Source of the DNA: Variovorax paradoxus
GTDB taxonomy: Bacteria > Pseudomonadota > Gammaproteobacteria > Burkholderiales > Burkholderiaceae_C
DNA: 64,000 nt
Reading direction: 5' to 3'
NCBI RefSeq assembly: GCF_902712855.1
Contig: NZ_LR743508.1
Span: 1,054,001 to 1,118,000 of the forward strand
Shown: one piece after another, positions 52,262 through 63,180 of the stretch
Layout of the letters: each line of letters opens with the position of its first letter
How positions within the stretch are numbered: the first letter of the stretch is position 1
Notes under the pieces: generated by a model
The model's database searches: none
What the model saw: only the letters and a program-made list of their open reading frames with translations
What the model was told of the DNA's origin: nothing
Position numbers and translations under genes: made by a program

Positions 52262-53758
52262 TCAGGTCGCGGTGGCCTGGCGCACCGCGCGCTCCCAGCG
52301 GGCCATCGATTCCTCGGCCTGTGGACGGCCCATGGTCGGCATGAAGCGGCGCTCGATCTTCCACAGCTTCGAAAGCTGGCGCGCGTCGGTGTAGACGCCG
52401 GTTGAAAGGCCCGCGAGGTACGCGGCGCCCAGCGCGGTGGTCTCGATGACTTCCGGTCGCACCACCGGAATGCCCAGCAGGTCGGCCTGGAACTGCATCA
52501 GCAGGTCGTTCACGCTCGCGCCGCCGTCCACGCGCAGTTCGGCCACCGGCTTGCCGCCGGCGGCCACCGCGTCGCGGCTCATGGCCTGCAGCAGTGCGGC
52601 GCTCTGATACGCAATGCTCTCCAGCGCGGCGCGCGCGATGTGCGCCACCGTGGTGCCGCGCGTGAGCCCGGTGATCGTGCCGCGCGCGTCGGCGTCCCAG
52701 TAGGGCGCACCGAGGCCGGTGAAGGCCGGCACCATCATCACGCCGCCGGCGTCGGGCACGCTCTCGGCGAGCGACTGCACCTCGGCGCTGCCTTTGATGG
52801 CCTTGAGGCCGTCGCGCAGCCACTGCACCACGGCGCCGCCGACGAACACGCTGCCTTCCATGGCGTACTGCGGTGTCGCATCGGTCTGCGCGGCGCTGGT
52901 CACGAGCAGCCCGTTGTGCGAGGGCTGGAACTCACCGCCCGTGTGCATCAGCAGGAAGCAGCCGGTGCCGTAGGTGTTCTTGGCCATGCCGGCCTCGAAG
53001 CAGGCCTGGCCGAAGAGGGCGCTCTGCTGGTCGCCGGCCACGCCGCCGATGGGCAGCGAACGGCCGAGCAGGTCCTCGTCGGTATCGGCGAAGTGCGAAC
53101 TCGAGGGCTGCACCTTCGGCATCAGCGCGGCGGGAATGTCGAGCGCCTTCAGCAGGTCGGCGTCCCATTCATTGGTGTGCACGTTGAAGAGCATGGTGCG
53201 CGAAGCGTTGCTGACGTCGGTCACGTGCACCTTGCCGCCGGTGAGCTGCCACATGAGCCAGCTGTCGACCGTGCCGAATGCGAGCTCGCCGCGCGCGGCC
53301 TGCTCGCGCGCGCCGGGCACGTTGTCGAGCAGCCAGCGCAGCTTGGTGCCGGAGAAATACGCGTCGATCACCAGACCGGTCTTCTCGCGGATGGTGTCGG
53401 TCATGCCCTCGTCGCGCAGCCGCGCGCACAGCGGCTCGGCGCGGCGGTCCTGCCAGACGATGGCGTGGTGCACGGGCTGGCCCGTCTTGCGGTTCCACAG
53501 CACGGTGGTCTCGCGCTGGTTGGTGATGCCGATGGCGTGGATGTCCGCAGGTTGCAGCTTCGCCTTCGCGAGCACCTCGCGCGCGGTGGCGAGCTGGCTG
53601 CGCCAGATTTCCATGGGGTCGTGCTCGACCCAGCCGGGCTGCGGGTAGATCTGCGTCAGTTCCTTCTGTGCGATGGCCACGATGCGGCCCTCGCGGTCGA
53701 ACACGATGCTGCGCGAACTGGAGGTGCCTTGGTCGAGGGCGAGCAGGTAGGTGGTCAT
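52262..53758 (-). CDS. glpK: Glycerol kinase
   Basis: 498 residues, the standard length. It starts TYLLALDQGTSSSRSIVFD (ATP/FGGY N-domain), has GWVEHDPMEIW, TNQRETTVLWNRKTGQPVHH and WQDRRAE for glycerol binding, and RVDGGASVNDLLMQFQAD near the C-terminus. It phosphorylates glycerol to glycerol 3-phosphate in the cytoplasm. It lies 67 bases downstream of glpR on the same strand, so glpR-glpK is a unit divergent from glpD. Confidence 0.97.
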   Translation of the reverse strand: MTTYLLALDQGTSSSRSIVFDREGRIVAIAQKELTQIYPQPGWVEHDPMEIWRSQLATAREVLAKAKLQPADIHAIGITNQRETTVLWNRKTGQPVHHAIVWQDRRAEPLCARLRDEGMTDTIREKTGLVIDAYFSGTKLRWLLDNVPGAREQAARGELAFGTVDSWLMWQLTGGKVHVTDVSNASRTMLFNVHTNEWDADLLKALDIPAALMPKVQPSSSHFADTDEDLLGRSLPIGGVAGDQQSALFGQACFEAGMAKNTYGTGCFLLMHTGGEFQPSHNGLLVTSAAQTDATPQYAMEGSVFVGGAVVQWLRDGLKAIKGSAEVQSLAESVPDAGGVMMVPAFTGLGAPYWDADARGTITGLTRGTTVAHIARAALESIAYQSAALLQAMSRDAVAAGGKPVAELRVDGGASVNDLLMQFQADLLGIPVVRPEVIETTALGAAYLAGLSTGVYTDARQLSKLWKIERRFMPTMGRPQAEESMARWERAVRQATAT

Positions 53759-53825
53759 TGTTTGCGTGTTCCTGTGGGCCCGGTCTCGCCCCTTCCCCGG
53801 GAGGGCAGGAGAGGTTCGGGTGCGC

Positions 53826-54596
53826 TCATGTTTCGTGTGCGATCTCCAGCCGGACCTGCGCGGTCTCCAGCAGCTCGGCAAAGGGCGCCGGCGGCTCCGC
53901 GTCCGTGAACAGCCGGTCGATCTGCGACAGCGTGCCCAGCTGGATCATCGCGGGCCGGTTGAACTTGCTCGCGTCGGCCGCGAGCCATACCTCGCGCGCC
54001 TGCGCGATGATGGTCTGCGCCACCTTCACCTCTCGCAGGTCGAAGTCGCGCAGCGAGCCGTCGGACTCGATGCTCGACACGCCGATGAGTGCGATGTCGA
54101 CCTTGAACTGGCGGATGAAGTCGATCGTTGCTTCGCCGACCACCGCGCGGTCGCGCGGGCGCACCGAGCCGCCCGCCACGATCACTTCGCAGGCGGTGTT
54201 GCCGCTCAGGATGGTTGCCACGTTCAGGTTGTTGGTGATCACGCGCAGACCGGTGTGGCGCATCAGCGCCTTGGCGATGGCCTCGGTGGTGGTGCCGATG
54301 TTCAGGATCAGCGAGCAGTCGTTGGGCACCAGTTCGGCCACCCGGCGCGCGATGCGGGCCTTGCCGTCGGCATGCAGGGTCTCGCGCTGCTGGTAGCCGA
54401 TGTTCTCGGTGGTCGAGCTGGGTACCCGAACGCCGCCGTGGAAACGCGTGAGCAGCCCCTCGTCGGCGAGCCGCTGCACGTCCCGGCGGACCGTCTGCAG
54501 GGTCACGCCGAGCATCTCGGCCAGCTCTTCGACGGTGACGGAACCGCGCGTGCGCACGGTGTCCAGGAGGTTGATCTGGCGCGGGTTGGAGTTCAC
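53826..54596 (-). CDS. glpR: DeoR-family repressor, GlpR-like
   Basis: 256 residues. The N-terminal winged helix has the DeoR signature TVEELAEMLGVTLQTVRRDVQRLADEG (key residues TVRRD), with RFHGG after it; the C-terminal sensor domain includes LILNIGTTTEAIA and LIGVSSIESDGSLRDFD. GlpR represses glycerol genes and is released by glycerol 3-phosphate. The operator-like direct repeats in the divergent gap with glpD are the likely target. Confidence 0.93.
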   Translation of the reverse strand: MNSNPRQINLLDTVRTRGSVTVEELAEMLGVTLQTVRRDVQRLADEGLLTRFHGGVRVPSSTTENIGYQQRETLHADGKARIARRVAELVPNDCSLILNIGTTTEAIAKALMRHTGLRVITNNLNVATILSGNTACEVIVAGGSVRPRDRAVVGEATIDFIRQFKVDIALIGVSSIESDGSLRDFDLREVKVAQTIIAQAREVWLAADASKFNRPAMIQLGTLSQIDRLFTDAEPPAPFAELLETAQVRLEIAHET

Positions 54597-54652
54597 AGGG
54601 ACGTCGTGGAGTGCAGGAAAACTGCAGCCAAGGTTACCGTGCGTGTCACTTT

Positions 54653-54671
54653 AAAACGAAAGAAAACGAAA
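54653..54671. promoter_or_regulatory. GlpR-type direct-repeat operator
   Basis: AAAACGAAA occurs twice, at 54653-54661 and 54663-54671, with a 10-base period (one helical turn), 47-65 bases upstream of glpD. The TTTCGTTT-like core matches sites described for DeoR/GlpR regulators. It is in the only gap between glpR and glpD and could control both. Confidence 0.65.
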
Positions 54672-54717
54672 CACCTAAGGGAAAACTCGGGGGAAAATCG
54701 CACTCAAAGGAACCTAA

Positions 54718-56379
54718 ATGAAAAATCACGAAAATACAATGGCCGCCGTTGGTGACCAAGGTCACGGATCAATGGAAGCGTTTGCAGTGAGCGATTCTTC
54801 TGCCAGTTCGCCAGCCTCCCAGCCCTCGCCGGCCACCGATTGCGACGTGCTGATCGTCGGCGGCGGCATCAACGGTTGCGGCATCGCACGCGATCTCGCG
54901 GGCCGCGGCTGGCGGGTGGTGCTGTGCGAGAAGGACGACCTGGCCTCTCACACCTCTTCTTCCTCCACCAAGCTGATCCACGGCGGCCTGCGCTACCTGG
55001 AGTATTACGAGTTCTCGCTGGTGCGCAAGGCACTGCAGGAGCGCGAGGTGCTGCTCAAGAGCGCGCCGCACATCATGTGGCCGCTGCGTTTCGTGATGCC
55101 GCACGACCCCTCGATGCGTCCGGCCTGGATGATCCGCATCGGCCTGTTCATGTACGACCACCTGGCCAGGCGCGAGGTGCTGCCGCCTTCGCGCAGCGTC
55201 GACCTGCGCCGCCATGCCGCCGGCAAGCCGCTCAAGGACCAGTACAAGCGCGGCTTCGTCTATTCCGACGGCTGGGTCGACGACGCGCGCCTGGTGGTGC
55301 TGAACGCGCTCGATGCCAGGGCGCGGGGCGCCGAGGTGCTGACCCGCACGCGCTGCGTGCACGCCCAGCGCGGCGCCGACGGCTGGACCGCGATGCTCCA
55401 GGGCGCCGACGGCACGCAGCGCACGCTGCGCGCACGCGCGGTGGTCAACGCCGCGGGGCCGTGGGCCGAATCCTTCCTGCGCGGCGTGGCGCAATCGGCC
55501 AGGGGCGAGGCGCTGGCCACCAAGAGCCTGCGGCTGGTCAAGGGCAGCCACATCGTGGTGCCGCGGCTGTTCGAGCACGACCACGCCTACATCTTCCAGA
55601 ACCCCGACAAACGGATCATCTTCGCCATTCCGTACCAGGACGAGTTCACGCTGATCGGAACCACCGACATCGAGATCAGCGGCGACGACCCGGGCGGCGC
55701 GCGCATCGTGCAGGACGAGATCGACTACCTCTGCACCCAGGCCAGCCGCTACTTCGACAAGCCCATCGTGCCCTCCGACGTGGTGTGGACCTATTCGGGC
55801 GTGCGCCCGCTGCTCGACGACGCTTCGGGCGACCCGTCGGCCGTCACGCGCGACTACCTGCTCGAGTCGAACACCGCCGCTGCGCCGCTGCTGTCGGTGT
55901 GGGGCGGAAAGATCACCACCTTCCGCAAGCTGGCCGAGGACGCGGCCGACGAGGTCGGCAAGATGCTCGGCCAGTCGCCGGCGCAGCGGCCGGCCTGGAC
56001 GGAAGGCGCGTTCCTGGCGGGCGGCGACCTGTCGGGCTGGATCGGCGCTGCGAAGCGGCCCGACGACGACTTCGAGCGCTTCGTGTCGGCGGTGCAGGCG
56101 AAGTATCCGTGGCTCTACGGCCAGCTGGCGCGGCGGCTCGCGCGTGCCTACGGCGCCCGCATCGGTGGCATGCTGGGCGACGCGAAATCGTTCGCCGACC
56201 TGGGCGCCGAAGTGGCGCCGGGGCTCTTCGAGCGCGAACTGCGGTTCCTGCAGGACAACGAATGGGCCGTGAGCGCCGAGGATGTGCTGTGGCGGCGCTC
56301 CAAGCTGGGGCTGCATTACACGCCGCAGGAGCGCGACAGGGTCGCGGCCTGGATGCAGCAGGCGCAGGCTGGCAGGTAG
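54718..56379 (+). CDS. glpD: Aerobic glycerol-3-phosphate dehydrogenase
   Basis: 553 residues. A poorly conserved head of about 38 residues leads to the FAD-binding DVLIVGGGINGCGIARDLAG, then SSSSTKLIHGGLRYLEYYEF, GTTDIEISGDD and the C-terminal helical cap (about 430-550). It oxidises glycerol 3-phosphate to dihydroxyacetone phosphate at the inner membrane, passing electrons to quinone. The ATG at 54718 has AAGGAA before it; ATGs at 54739 and 54772 are alternatives. It opens the plus-strand glp operon. Confidence 0.95.
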   Translation: MKNHENTMAAVGDQGHGSMEAFAVSDSSASSPASQPSPATDCDVLIVGGGINGCGIARDLAGRGWRVVLCEKDDLASHTSSSSTKLIHGGLRYLEYYEFSLVRKALQEREVLLKSAPHIMWPLRFVMPHDPSMRPAWMIRIGLFMYDHLARREVLPPSRSVDLRRHAAGKPLKDQYKRGFVYSDGWVDDARLVVLNALDARARGAEVLTRTRCVHAQRGADGWTAMLQGADGTQRTLRARAVVNAAGPWAESFLRGVAQSARGEALATKSLRLVKGSHIVVPRLFEHDHAYIFQNPDKRIIFAIPYQDEFTLIGTTDIEISGDDPGGARIVQDEIDYLCTQASRYFDKPIVPSDVVWTYSGVRPLLDDASGDPSAVTRDYLLESNTAAAPLLSVWGGKITTFRKLAEDAADEVGKMLGQSPAQRPAWTEGAFLAGGDLSGWIGAAKRPDDDFERFVSAVQAKYPWLYGQLARRLARAYGARIGGMLGDAKSFADLGAEVAPGLFERELRFLQDNEWAVSAEDVLWRRSKLGLHYTPQERDRVAAWMQQAQAGR

Positions 56380-56457
56380 GAGCGCAGCGACACCCGGCAG
56401 GGCAGAGACGGCAGGCGGCAAGCAGACAGACGGCGATCAGACCGGAGAAGGAGACAC

Positions 56458-57519
56458 ATGCAGCTGACACTGGAGCGCATCACCAAGAAGGTGGGCGCGC
56501 AGACCTGGCTCTACGAACAGAGCATCGCACCGCGCAGCGGCGCGGTCACCGTGCTGCTGGGCGCGACGCAGGCCGGCAAGACCAGCCTGATGCGCCTGAT
56601 GGCGGGGCTCGACACGCCCACCAGCGGCAAGGTGCTGGTCGACGGCAAGGACGTCACCGGCACGCCGGTGCGCGAGCGCAACGTCGCCATGGTGTACCAG
56701 CAGTTCATCAACTATCCGTCGCTCAGGGTGGCGGACAACATCGCATCGCCGCTGAAGCTGCGCGGCGAGAAGAACATTGACGCGCGCGTGAAGGCGCTGG
56801 CCGACAAGCTGCACATCGGCATGTTCCTCGACCGCTATCCGCAGGAGCTGTCGGGCGGCCAGCAGCAGCGCGTGGCGCTGGCGCGTGCGCTCGCCAAGAA
56901 CGCGCCGCTGATGCTGCTCGACGAACCTCTCGTCAACCTCGACTACAAGCTGCGCGAAGGACTGCGCGAGGAACTCACGCAGCTTTTCGCCACCGGCGAC
57001 TCGACCGTGATCTACGCGACCACCGAGCCCGGCGAGGCGCTGCTGCTGGGCGGCTACACGGCGGTGATGGACGCTGGCGAACTGCTGCAGTACGGCCCGA
57101 CCTCCGAGGTCTTCCACGCGCCGCAGTCGCTGCGCGTGGCGCGCGCCTTCAGCGATCCGCCGATGAACCTGCTGCCGGGCACGGCCGCGGGCGGCCGGGT
57201 GCAGCTCGGCGGAGGAACGGCGCTGGCACTGCCGGTGCCCGAAGTCATCGCGGGCGCGGTCACGGTCGGCCTGCGGGCCAGCGCGTTGAACGTCGGCGCG
57301 GGGGAGGGCGACATCGCCCTGCCCGGCAAGGTGGAGCTGGCCGAGATCTCCGGCTCCGACACCTTCGTGCACGTCGACACCGCGGTCGGCGAGCTGGTGG
57401 CGCAGCTCACCGGCGTGCACCGTTTCGAGCTGGGCGCCGCGATCACGCTGTACTTCAGCGCCTCGCAGGCCTATGTGTTCGATGCCGGCGAAAAGCTGGC
57501 GCTGGCGCCGAGGAGATGA
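56458..57519 (+). CDS. glpS: Glycerol ABC transporter ATP-binding protein GlpS
   Basis: 353 residues, MalK/UgpC type. Walker A is GATQAGKT, an unusual but workable form; the signature LSGGQQQRVALARAL and Walker B MLLLDEPL are intact. The C-terminal TOBE region occupies about 260-353. In Rhizobium GlpS and GlpT form the ATPase pair of a glycerol importer (glpSTPQUV). It starts 78 bases after glpD. A 95-bp repeat follows its stop by 5 bases. Confidence 0.9.
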   Translation: MQLTLERITKKVGAQTWLYEQSIAPRSGAVTVLLGATQAGKTSLMRLMAGLDTPTSGKVLVDGKDVTGTPVRERNVAMVYQQFINYPSLRVADNIASPLKLRGEKNIDARVKALADKLHIGMFLDRYPQELSGGQQQRVALARALAKNAPLMLLDEPLVNLDYKLREGLREELTQLFATGDSTVIYATTEPGEALLLGGYTAVMDAGELLQYGPTSEVFHAPQSLRVARAFSDPPMNLLPGTAAGGRVQLGGGTALALPVPEVIAGAVTVGLRASALNVGAGEGDIALPGKVELAEISGSDTFVHVDTAVGELVAQLTGVHRFELGAAITLYFSASQAYVFDAGEKLALAPRR

Positions 57520-57524
57520 GATGA

Positions 57525-57619
57525 CCCCCAGTCTTCGCGCACTTCGTGTCGCTTCGCCAACCCCCTTCCAGGGGGCAACACCGGCGGCCCGGCAAAGCCG
57601 GCTCCGTGGTGTTCCGCGA
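57525..57619 (+). repeat. Intergenic two-hairpin repeat, copy C
   Basis: Same 95-bp element as at 14726 and 15683, between glpS and glpT. It starts CCCCCAGTCTTCGCGCACTT. The C5/G5 hairpin and the CCGGCAAAGCCGG hairpin are conserved. Confidence 0.85.
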
Positions 57620-57670
57620 CAGGATCTCGACTGTTTCATGCATCGCGCGGAAGCGTGACGGGGGACTGAC

Positions 57671-58741
57671 ATGGCACGCATCGATCTCGACCTCGCACAC
57701 GCCTACCGCCCCCATCCGACGCAGGACAGCGACTATGCGCTGCTGCCGCTGCAGATGAGCTTTCGCGACGGCGGCGCCTACGCCTTGCTCGGTCCCTCGG
57801 GCTGCGGCAAGACGACCATGCTGAACGTCATCTCGGGCCTGCTGGTGCCCTCGCAGGGCACGGTGAAGTTCGACGGCCGCGACATGACGCGTGCCACGCC
57901 GCAGGAGCGCAACATTGCGCAGGTGTTCCAGTTCCCGGTGATCTACGACACCATGACGGTGGCCGAGAACCTGGCGTTTCCGCTGCGCAACCGCAAGGTG
58001 CCCGAGGCGCAGATCAGGAAGCGCGTGGGCGAGATCGCCGAGATGCTCGACATGAGCGGGCAACTCAACCAGCGCGCCGCCGGCCTCGCGGCCGACGCCA
58101 AGCAGAAGATCTCGCTCGGGCGCGGCCTGGTGCGCAGCGACGTGTCGGCGGTGCTGTTCGACGAGCCGCTCACCGTGATCGATCCGCACCTGAAGTGGCA
58201 GCTGCGCCGCAAGCTCAAGCAGATCCATCGCGAGCTGAAGCTCACGCTGATCTACGTGACGCACGACCAGGTCGAGGCGCTCACCTTCGCCGAGGAGGTG
58301 GTGGTCATGACGCGCGGCAAGGCGGTGCAGGTGGGCAGCGCCGAGGCGCTGTTCGAGCGGCCGGCCCACACCTTCGTGGGCCATTTCATCGGCTCGCCGG
58401 GCATGAACTTCCTGGCAGCGCAGAGCGCCGACGGCACCCTCGAAGTGGCCGGCACGCCGCTGGTGTCCACGCGCGAGCTGCCGAACGGTCCGCTGAAGAT
58501 CGGCATCCGCCCCGAGTACCTGCGGCTGTCGAAGGCCGGCGCGGCCGGTGCGGTGCCGGCCGTGGTCAGGCAGGTCCAGGACGTGGGAACGCACATCATG
58601 CTGGCTGTGGAGGCCGGCGGCAGCGTGCTGAAGGCGCGGCTGCATCCGGACGACCCGTCGCCGGCGCTGGGCGAGACCGTGTGGGTGCGCGTGCTGGACG
58701 CGCACACCTGCTACTACAAGGATGAGGAGCTGGTGGCATGA
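57671..58741 (+). CDS. glpT: Glycerol ABC transporter ATP-binding protein GlpT
   Basis: 356 residues, paralogue of GlpS. Walker A GPSGCGKTT and Walker B VLFDEPLTVID are intact, and YVTHDQVEALTFAEEVVVM gives the H-loop. The signature region is degenerate: AAGLAADAKQKISLGRGLV instead of LSGGQQQRV. In a heterodimer this leaves one ATP site with a non-standard signature. The C-terminal TOBE part covers about 265-356. Not the glycerol-phosphate antiporter also called GlpT. Confidence 0.9.
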   Translation: MARIDLDLAHAYRPHPTQDSDYALLPLQMSFRDGGAYALLGPSGCGKTTMLNVISGLLVPSQGTVKFDGRDMTRATPQERNIAQVFQFPVIYDTMTVAENLAFPLRNRKVPEAQIRKRVGEIAEMLDMSGQLNQRAAGLAADAKQKISLGRGLVRSDVSAVLFDEPLTVIDPHLKWQLRRKLKQIHRELKLTLIYVTHDQVEALTFAEEVVVMTRGKAVQVGSAEALFERPAHTFVGHFIGSPGMNFLAAQSADGTLEVAGTPLVSTRELPNGPLKIGIRPEYLRLSKAGAAGAVPAVVRQVQDVGTHIMLAVEAGGSVLKARLHPDDPSPALGETVWVRVLDAHTCYYKDEELVA

Positions 58742-58771
58742 CACATCGATCAACCATTCGCCGATCTTGTC

Positions 58772-58888
58772 CCCTCTCCCCTTGCGGGGAGAGGGTCAGG
58801 GTCAGGGTGAGGGCTTCGGCCTTGCCATCGTCGGCGGCCTTTCCAACGCCGTCATCCGTCACCCCAGCCCTCTCCCAGAGGGAGAGGG
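58772..58888 (+). repeat. Two C-rich/G-rich hairpins between glpT and glpP
   Basis: CCCTCTCCCC-TTGC-GGGGAGAGGG (58772-58795) and CCCTCTCCC-AGA-GGGAGAGGG (58868-58888) are perfect stems of 10 and 9 bp with related sequence. The G-rich arm of the second lies 10 bases before the glpP ATG and probably doubles as its ribosome site. Confidence 0.75.
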
Positions 58889-58898
58889 GGCAAAACCG

Positions 58899-59789
<891 letters not shown>

Positions 59790-59802
59790 ACCCGTCGCCG
59801 AG

Positions 59803-59835
59803 CCGCCTCGAGGCGGATGCTCCCCCTCGGGGGGA
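59803..59835 (+). repeat. Hairpin pair between glpP and glpQ
   Basis: CCGCCTCGAGGCGG (59803-59816) is a perfect palindrome; CCCCC-TC-GGGGG follows at 59822-59833. They fill the 72-base gap before glpQ. Different sequence from the 95-bp repeat but the same kind of structure. Confidence 0.6.
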
Positions 59836-59861
59836 AGGCGCACAGCGCAAAGGGGGCCAGC

Positions 59862-60674
59862 ATGTCTGAGAAGAGATTCCACAAGCGCAGCATCTTCCTG
59901 GTGCTGTACATCCTGTTCGCCCTGTTGCCCATCTACTGGATGATCAACATGAGCTTCAAGACGAACGAGGAGATCCTGTCGAGCTTCTCGTTCTTCCCGC
60001 AGCAGCTCACCTGGGCCAACTACGCGCGCATCTTCACCGACGAGTCGTGGTACTCGGGCTACATCAACAGCCTGATCTACGTGGCGATCAACACGGTCAT
60101 CTCGCTCACCGTGGCGCTGCCGGCGGCCTATGCGTTCTCGCGCTACTCGTTCCTGGGCGACAAGCACGTGTTCTTCTGGCTGCTCACGAACCGCATGACG
60201 CCGCCCGCTGTGTTCCTGCTGCCGTTCTTCCAGCTGTACAGCACGGTGGGGCTGATGGACACGCACCTGGGCGTGGCGCTGGCGCACCTGCTGTTCAACG
60301 TGCCGCTGGCGGTGTGGATCCTGGAAGGCTTCATGAGCGGCATTCCACGCGAGATCGACGAGACGGCGTACATCGACGGCTATTCGTTCCCGCGCTTCTT
60401 CGTCACCATCTTCCTGCCGCTCATCAAGGCCGGCGTGGGCGTGGCGGCGTTCTTCTGCTTCATGTTCAGCTGGGTCGAGCTGCTGCTGGCGCGCACGCTC
60501 ACCAGCGTGAACGCCAAGCCGATCGTGGCGACCATGACGCGCACCGTGAGCGCGTCGGGCATGGACTGGGCCACGCTGGCCGCAGCGGGCGTGCTCACCA
60601 TCGTGCCGGGCGCCATCGTGATCTGGTTCGTGCGGCACTACATCGCGAAGGGGTTCGCGATGGGCAGGGTATGA
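59862..60674 (+). CDS. glpQ: Glycerol ABC transporter permease GlpQ
   Basis: 270 residues, MalG/UgpE type with six hydrophobic segments. The EAA loop is EIDETAYIDGYSFPRFF near residue 167. It pairs with GlpP in the membrane. The ATG at 59862 begins MSEKRFHKRSIFLVLYIL. A more divergent copy of the 95-bp repeat begins 4 bases after its stop. Confidence 0.93.
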   Translation: MSEKRFHKRSIFLVLYILFALLPIYWMINMSFKTNEEILSSFSFFPQQLTWANYARIFTDESWYSGYINSLIYVAINTVISLTVALPAAYAFSRYSFLGDKHVFFWLLTNRMTPPAVFLLPFFQLYSTVGLMDTHLGVALAHLLFNVPLAVWILEGFMSGIPREIDETAYIDGYSFPRFFVTIFLPLIKAGVGVAAFFCFMFSWVELLLARTLTSVNAKPIVATMTRTVSASGMDWATLAAAGVLTIVPGAIVIWFVRHYIAKGFAMGRV

Positions 60675-60677
60675 CCA

Positions 60678-60769
60678 CCCCCAGCCTCGCCCACGTCGTG
60701 TGGCTCGGGCACCCCCTGAAGGGGTCGCACCCTGCGGCCCGGCAAAGCCGGTTCCGCGGGTACGCACGA
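60678..60769 (+). repeat. Intergenic two-hairpin repeat, copy D (divergent)
   Basis: About 92 bp after the glpQ stop. The 3' half (GCGGCCCGGCAAAGCCGGTT) matches copies A-C closely; the 5' half (CCCCCAGCCTCGCCCACGTC) is diverged but keeps the C-run/G-run hairpin. Confidence 0.75.
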
Positions 60770-60850
60770 ACGGGCCTCGCTGGCGCGGGCCGCAGGGCGC
60801 GCGCCCGTCCGGCGGCGCCAGGCGTCGTGCACAACTGACAAGGAATCAAG

Positions 60851-61159
60851 ATGTTCGACTGGATGGTCTGGACCACCCCGGTGGCCGTGTTCTTCATCTG
60901 CATTGCACTCATGCTGGTCGGCATGACGGTGTGGGAATTCAGGTCGCCCACCACCATGCGCCGCGGCTGGCTGCCGATGGCCACCACGCGCGGCGACCGG
61001 CTGTTCATCGGGCTGCTCGCGGCAGCCTACGTCAACCTCATCTTCATCGGCCTGGCAGGCAAGTTCCAGGAATGGATGGGCCTGGAGGCCGAGCCCTCGA
61101 TCTGGATCAGCTTCGTGCTGTCCATGGGGCTGCTCGCGCTGGTCATGCGCAAGGGGTAA
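60851..61159 (+). CDS. glpU: Small membrane protein of the glycerol transporter, GlpU (DUF2160)
   Basis: 102 residues with two or three hydrophobic segments (TPVAVFFICIALMLVGMTVW, LFIGLLAAAYVNLIFIGL and ISFVLSMGLLALVM). DUF2160 proteins occur between the permease and binding-protein genes of glpSTPQUV systems. The role is probably an accessory subunit of the importer. The ATG at 60851 has AAGGAA upstream. Confidence 0.85.
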   Translation: MFDWMVWTTPVAVFFICIALMLVGMTVWEFRSPTTMRRGWLPMATTRGDRLFIGLLAAAYVNLIFIGLAGKFQEWMGLEAEPSIWISFVLSMGLLALVMRKG

Positions 61160-61260
61160 GGCCACCTTCTTTTCCGGTTTTGCAGATGCGTCCGGCTCTC
61201 CGCTTCCCCGGAGCCGCGATACGAAAGACCGGGGAAGCACCAACCGAGGAGACATTCATC

Positions 61261-62994
<1,734 letters not shown>

Positions 62995-63031
62995 GCGGAC
63001 CGGATCGCAGCCGGGTCGAACGACGACCGAA

Positions 63032-63063
63032 GGGGCCGCGCCGCGGGGCGCGGCCCCTTTTTC
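63032..63063 (+). terminator. Rho-independent terminator of the glp operon
   Basis: GGGGCCGCGCC and GGCGCGGCCCC form a perfect 11-bp stem with a GCGG loop, followed by a run of T residues (TTTTTTCG). It lies 38 bases after the glpV stop and is the clearest terminator in the window. Confidence 0.93.
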
Positions 63064-63180
63064 GTTTCTTTTTGGCAATCGCAACCTTCGATCGTCTGAT
63101 TGCCGCGACGTCATGACCAATGGCAGATGCGCTCGGCACAGGCTTCGCTTACATTCGACGGCCCTGAAACGCCGACGCCA

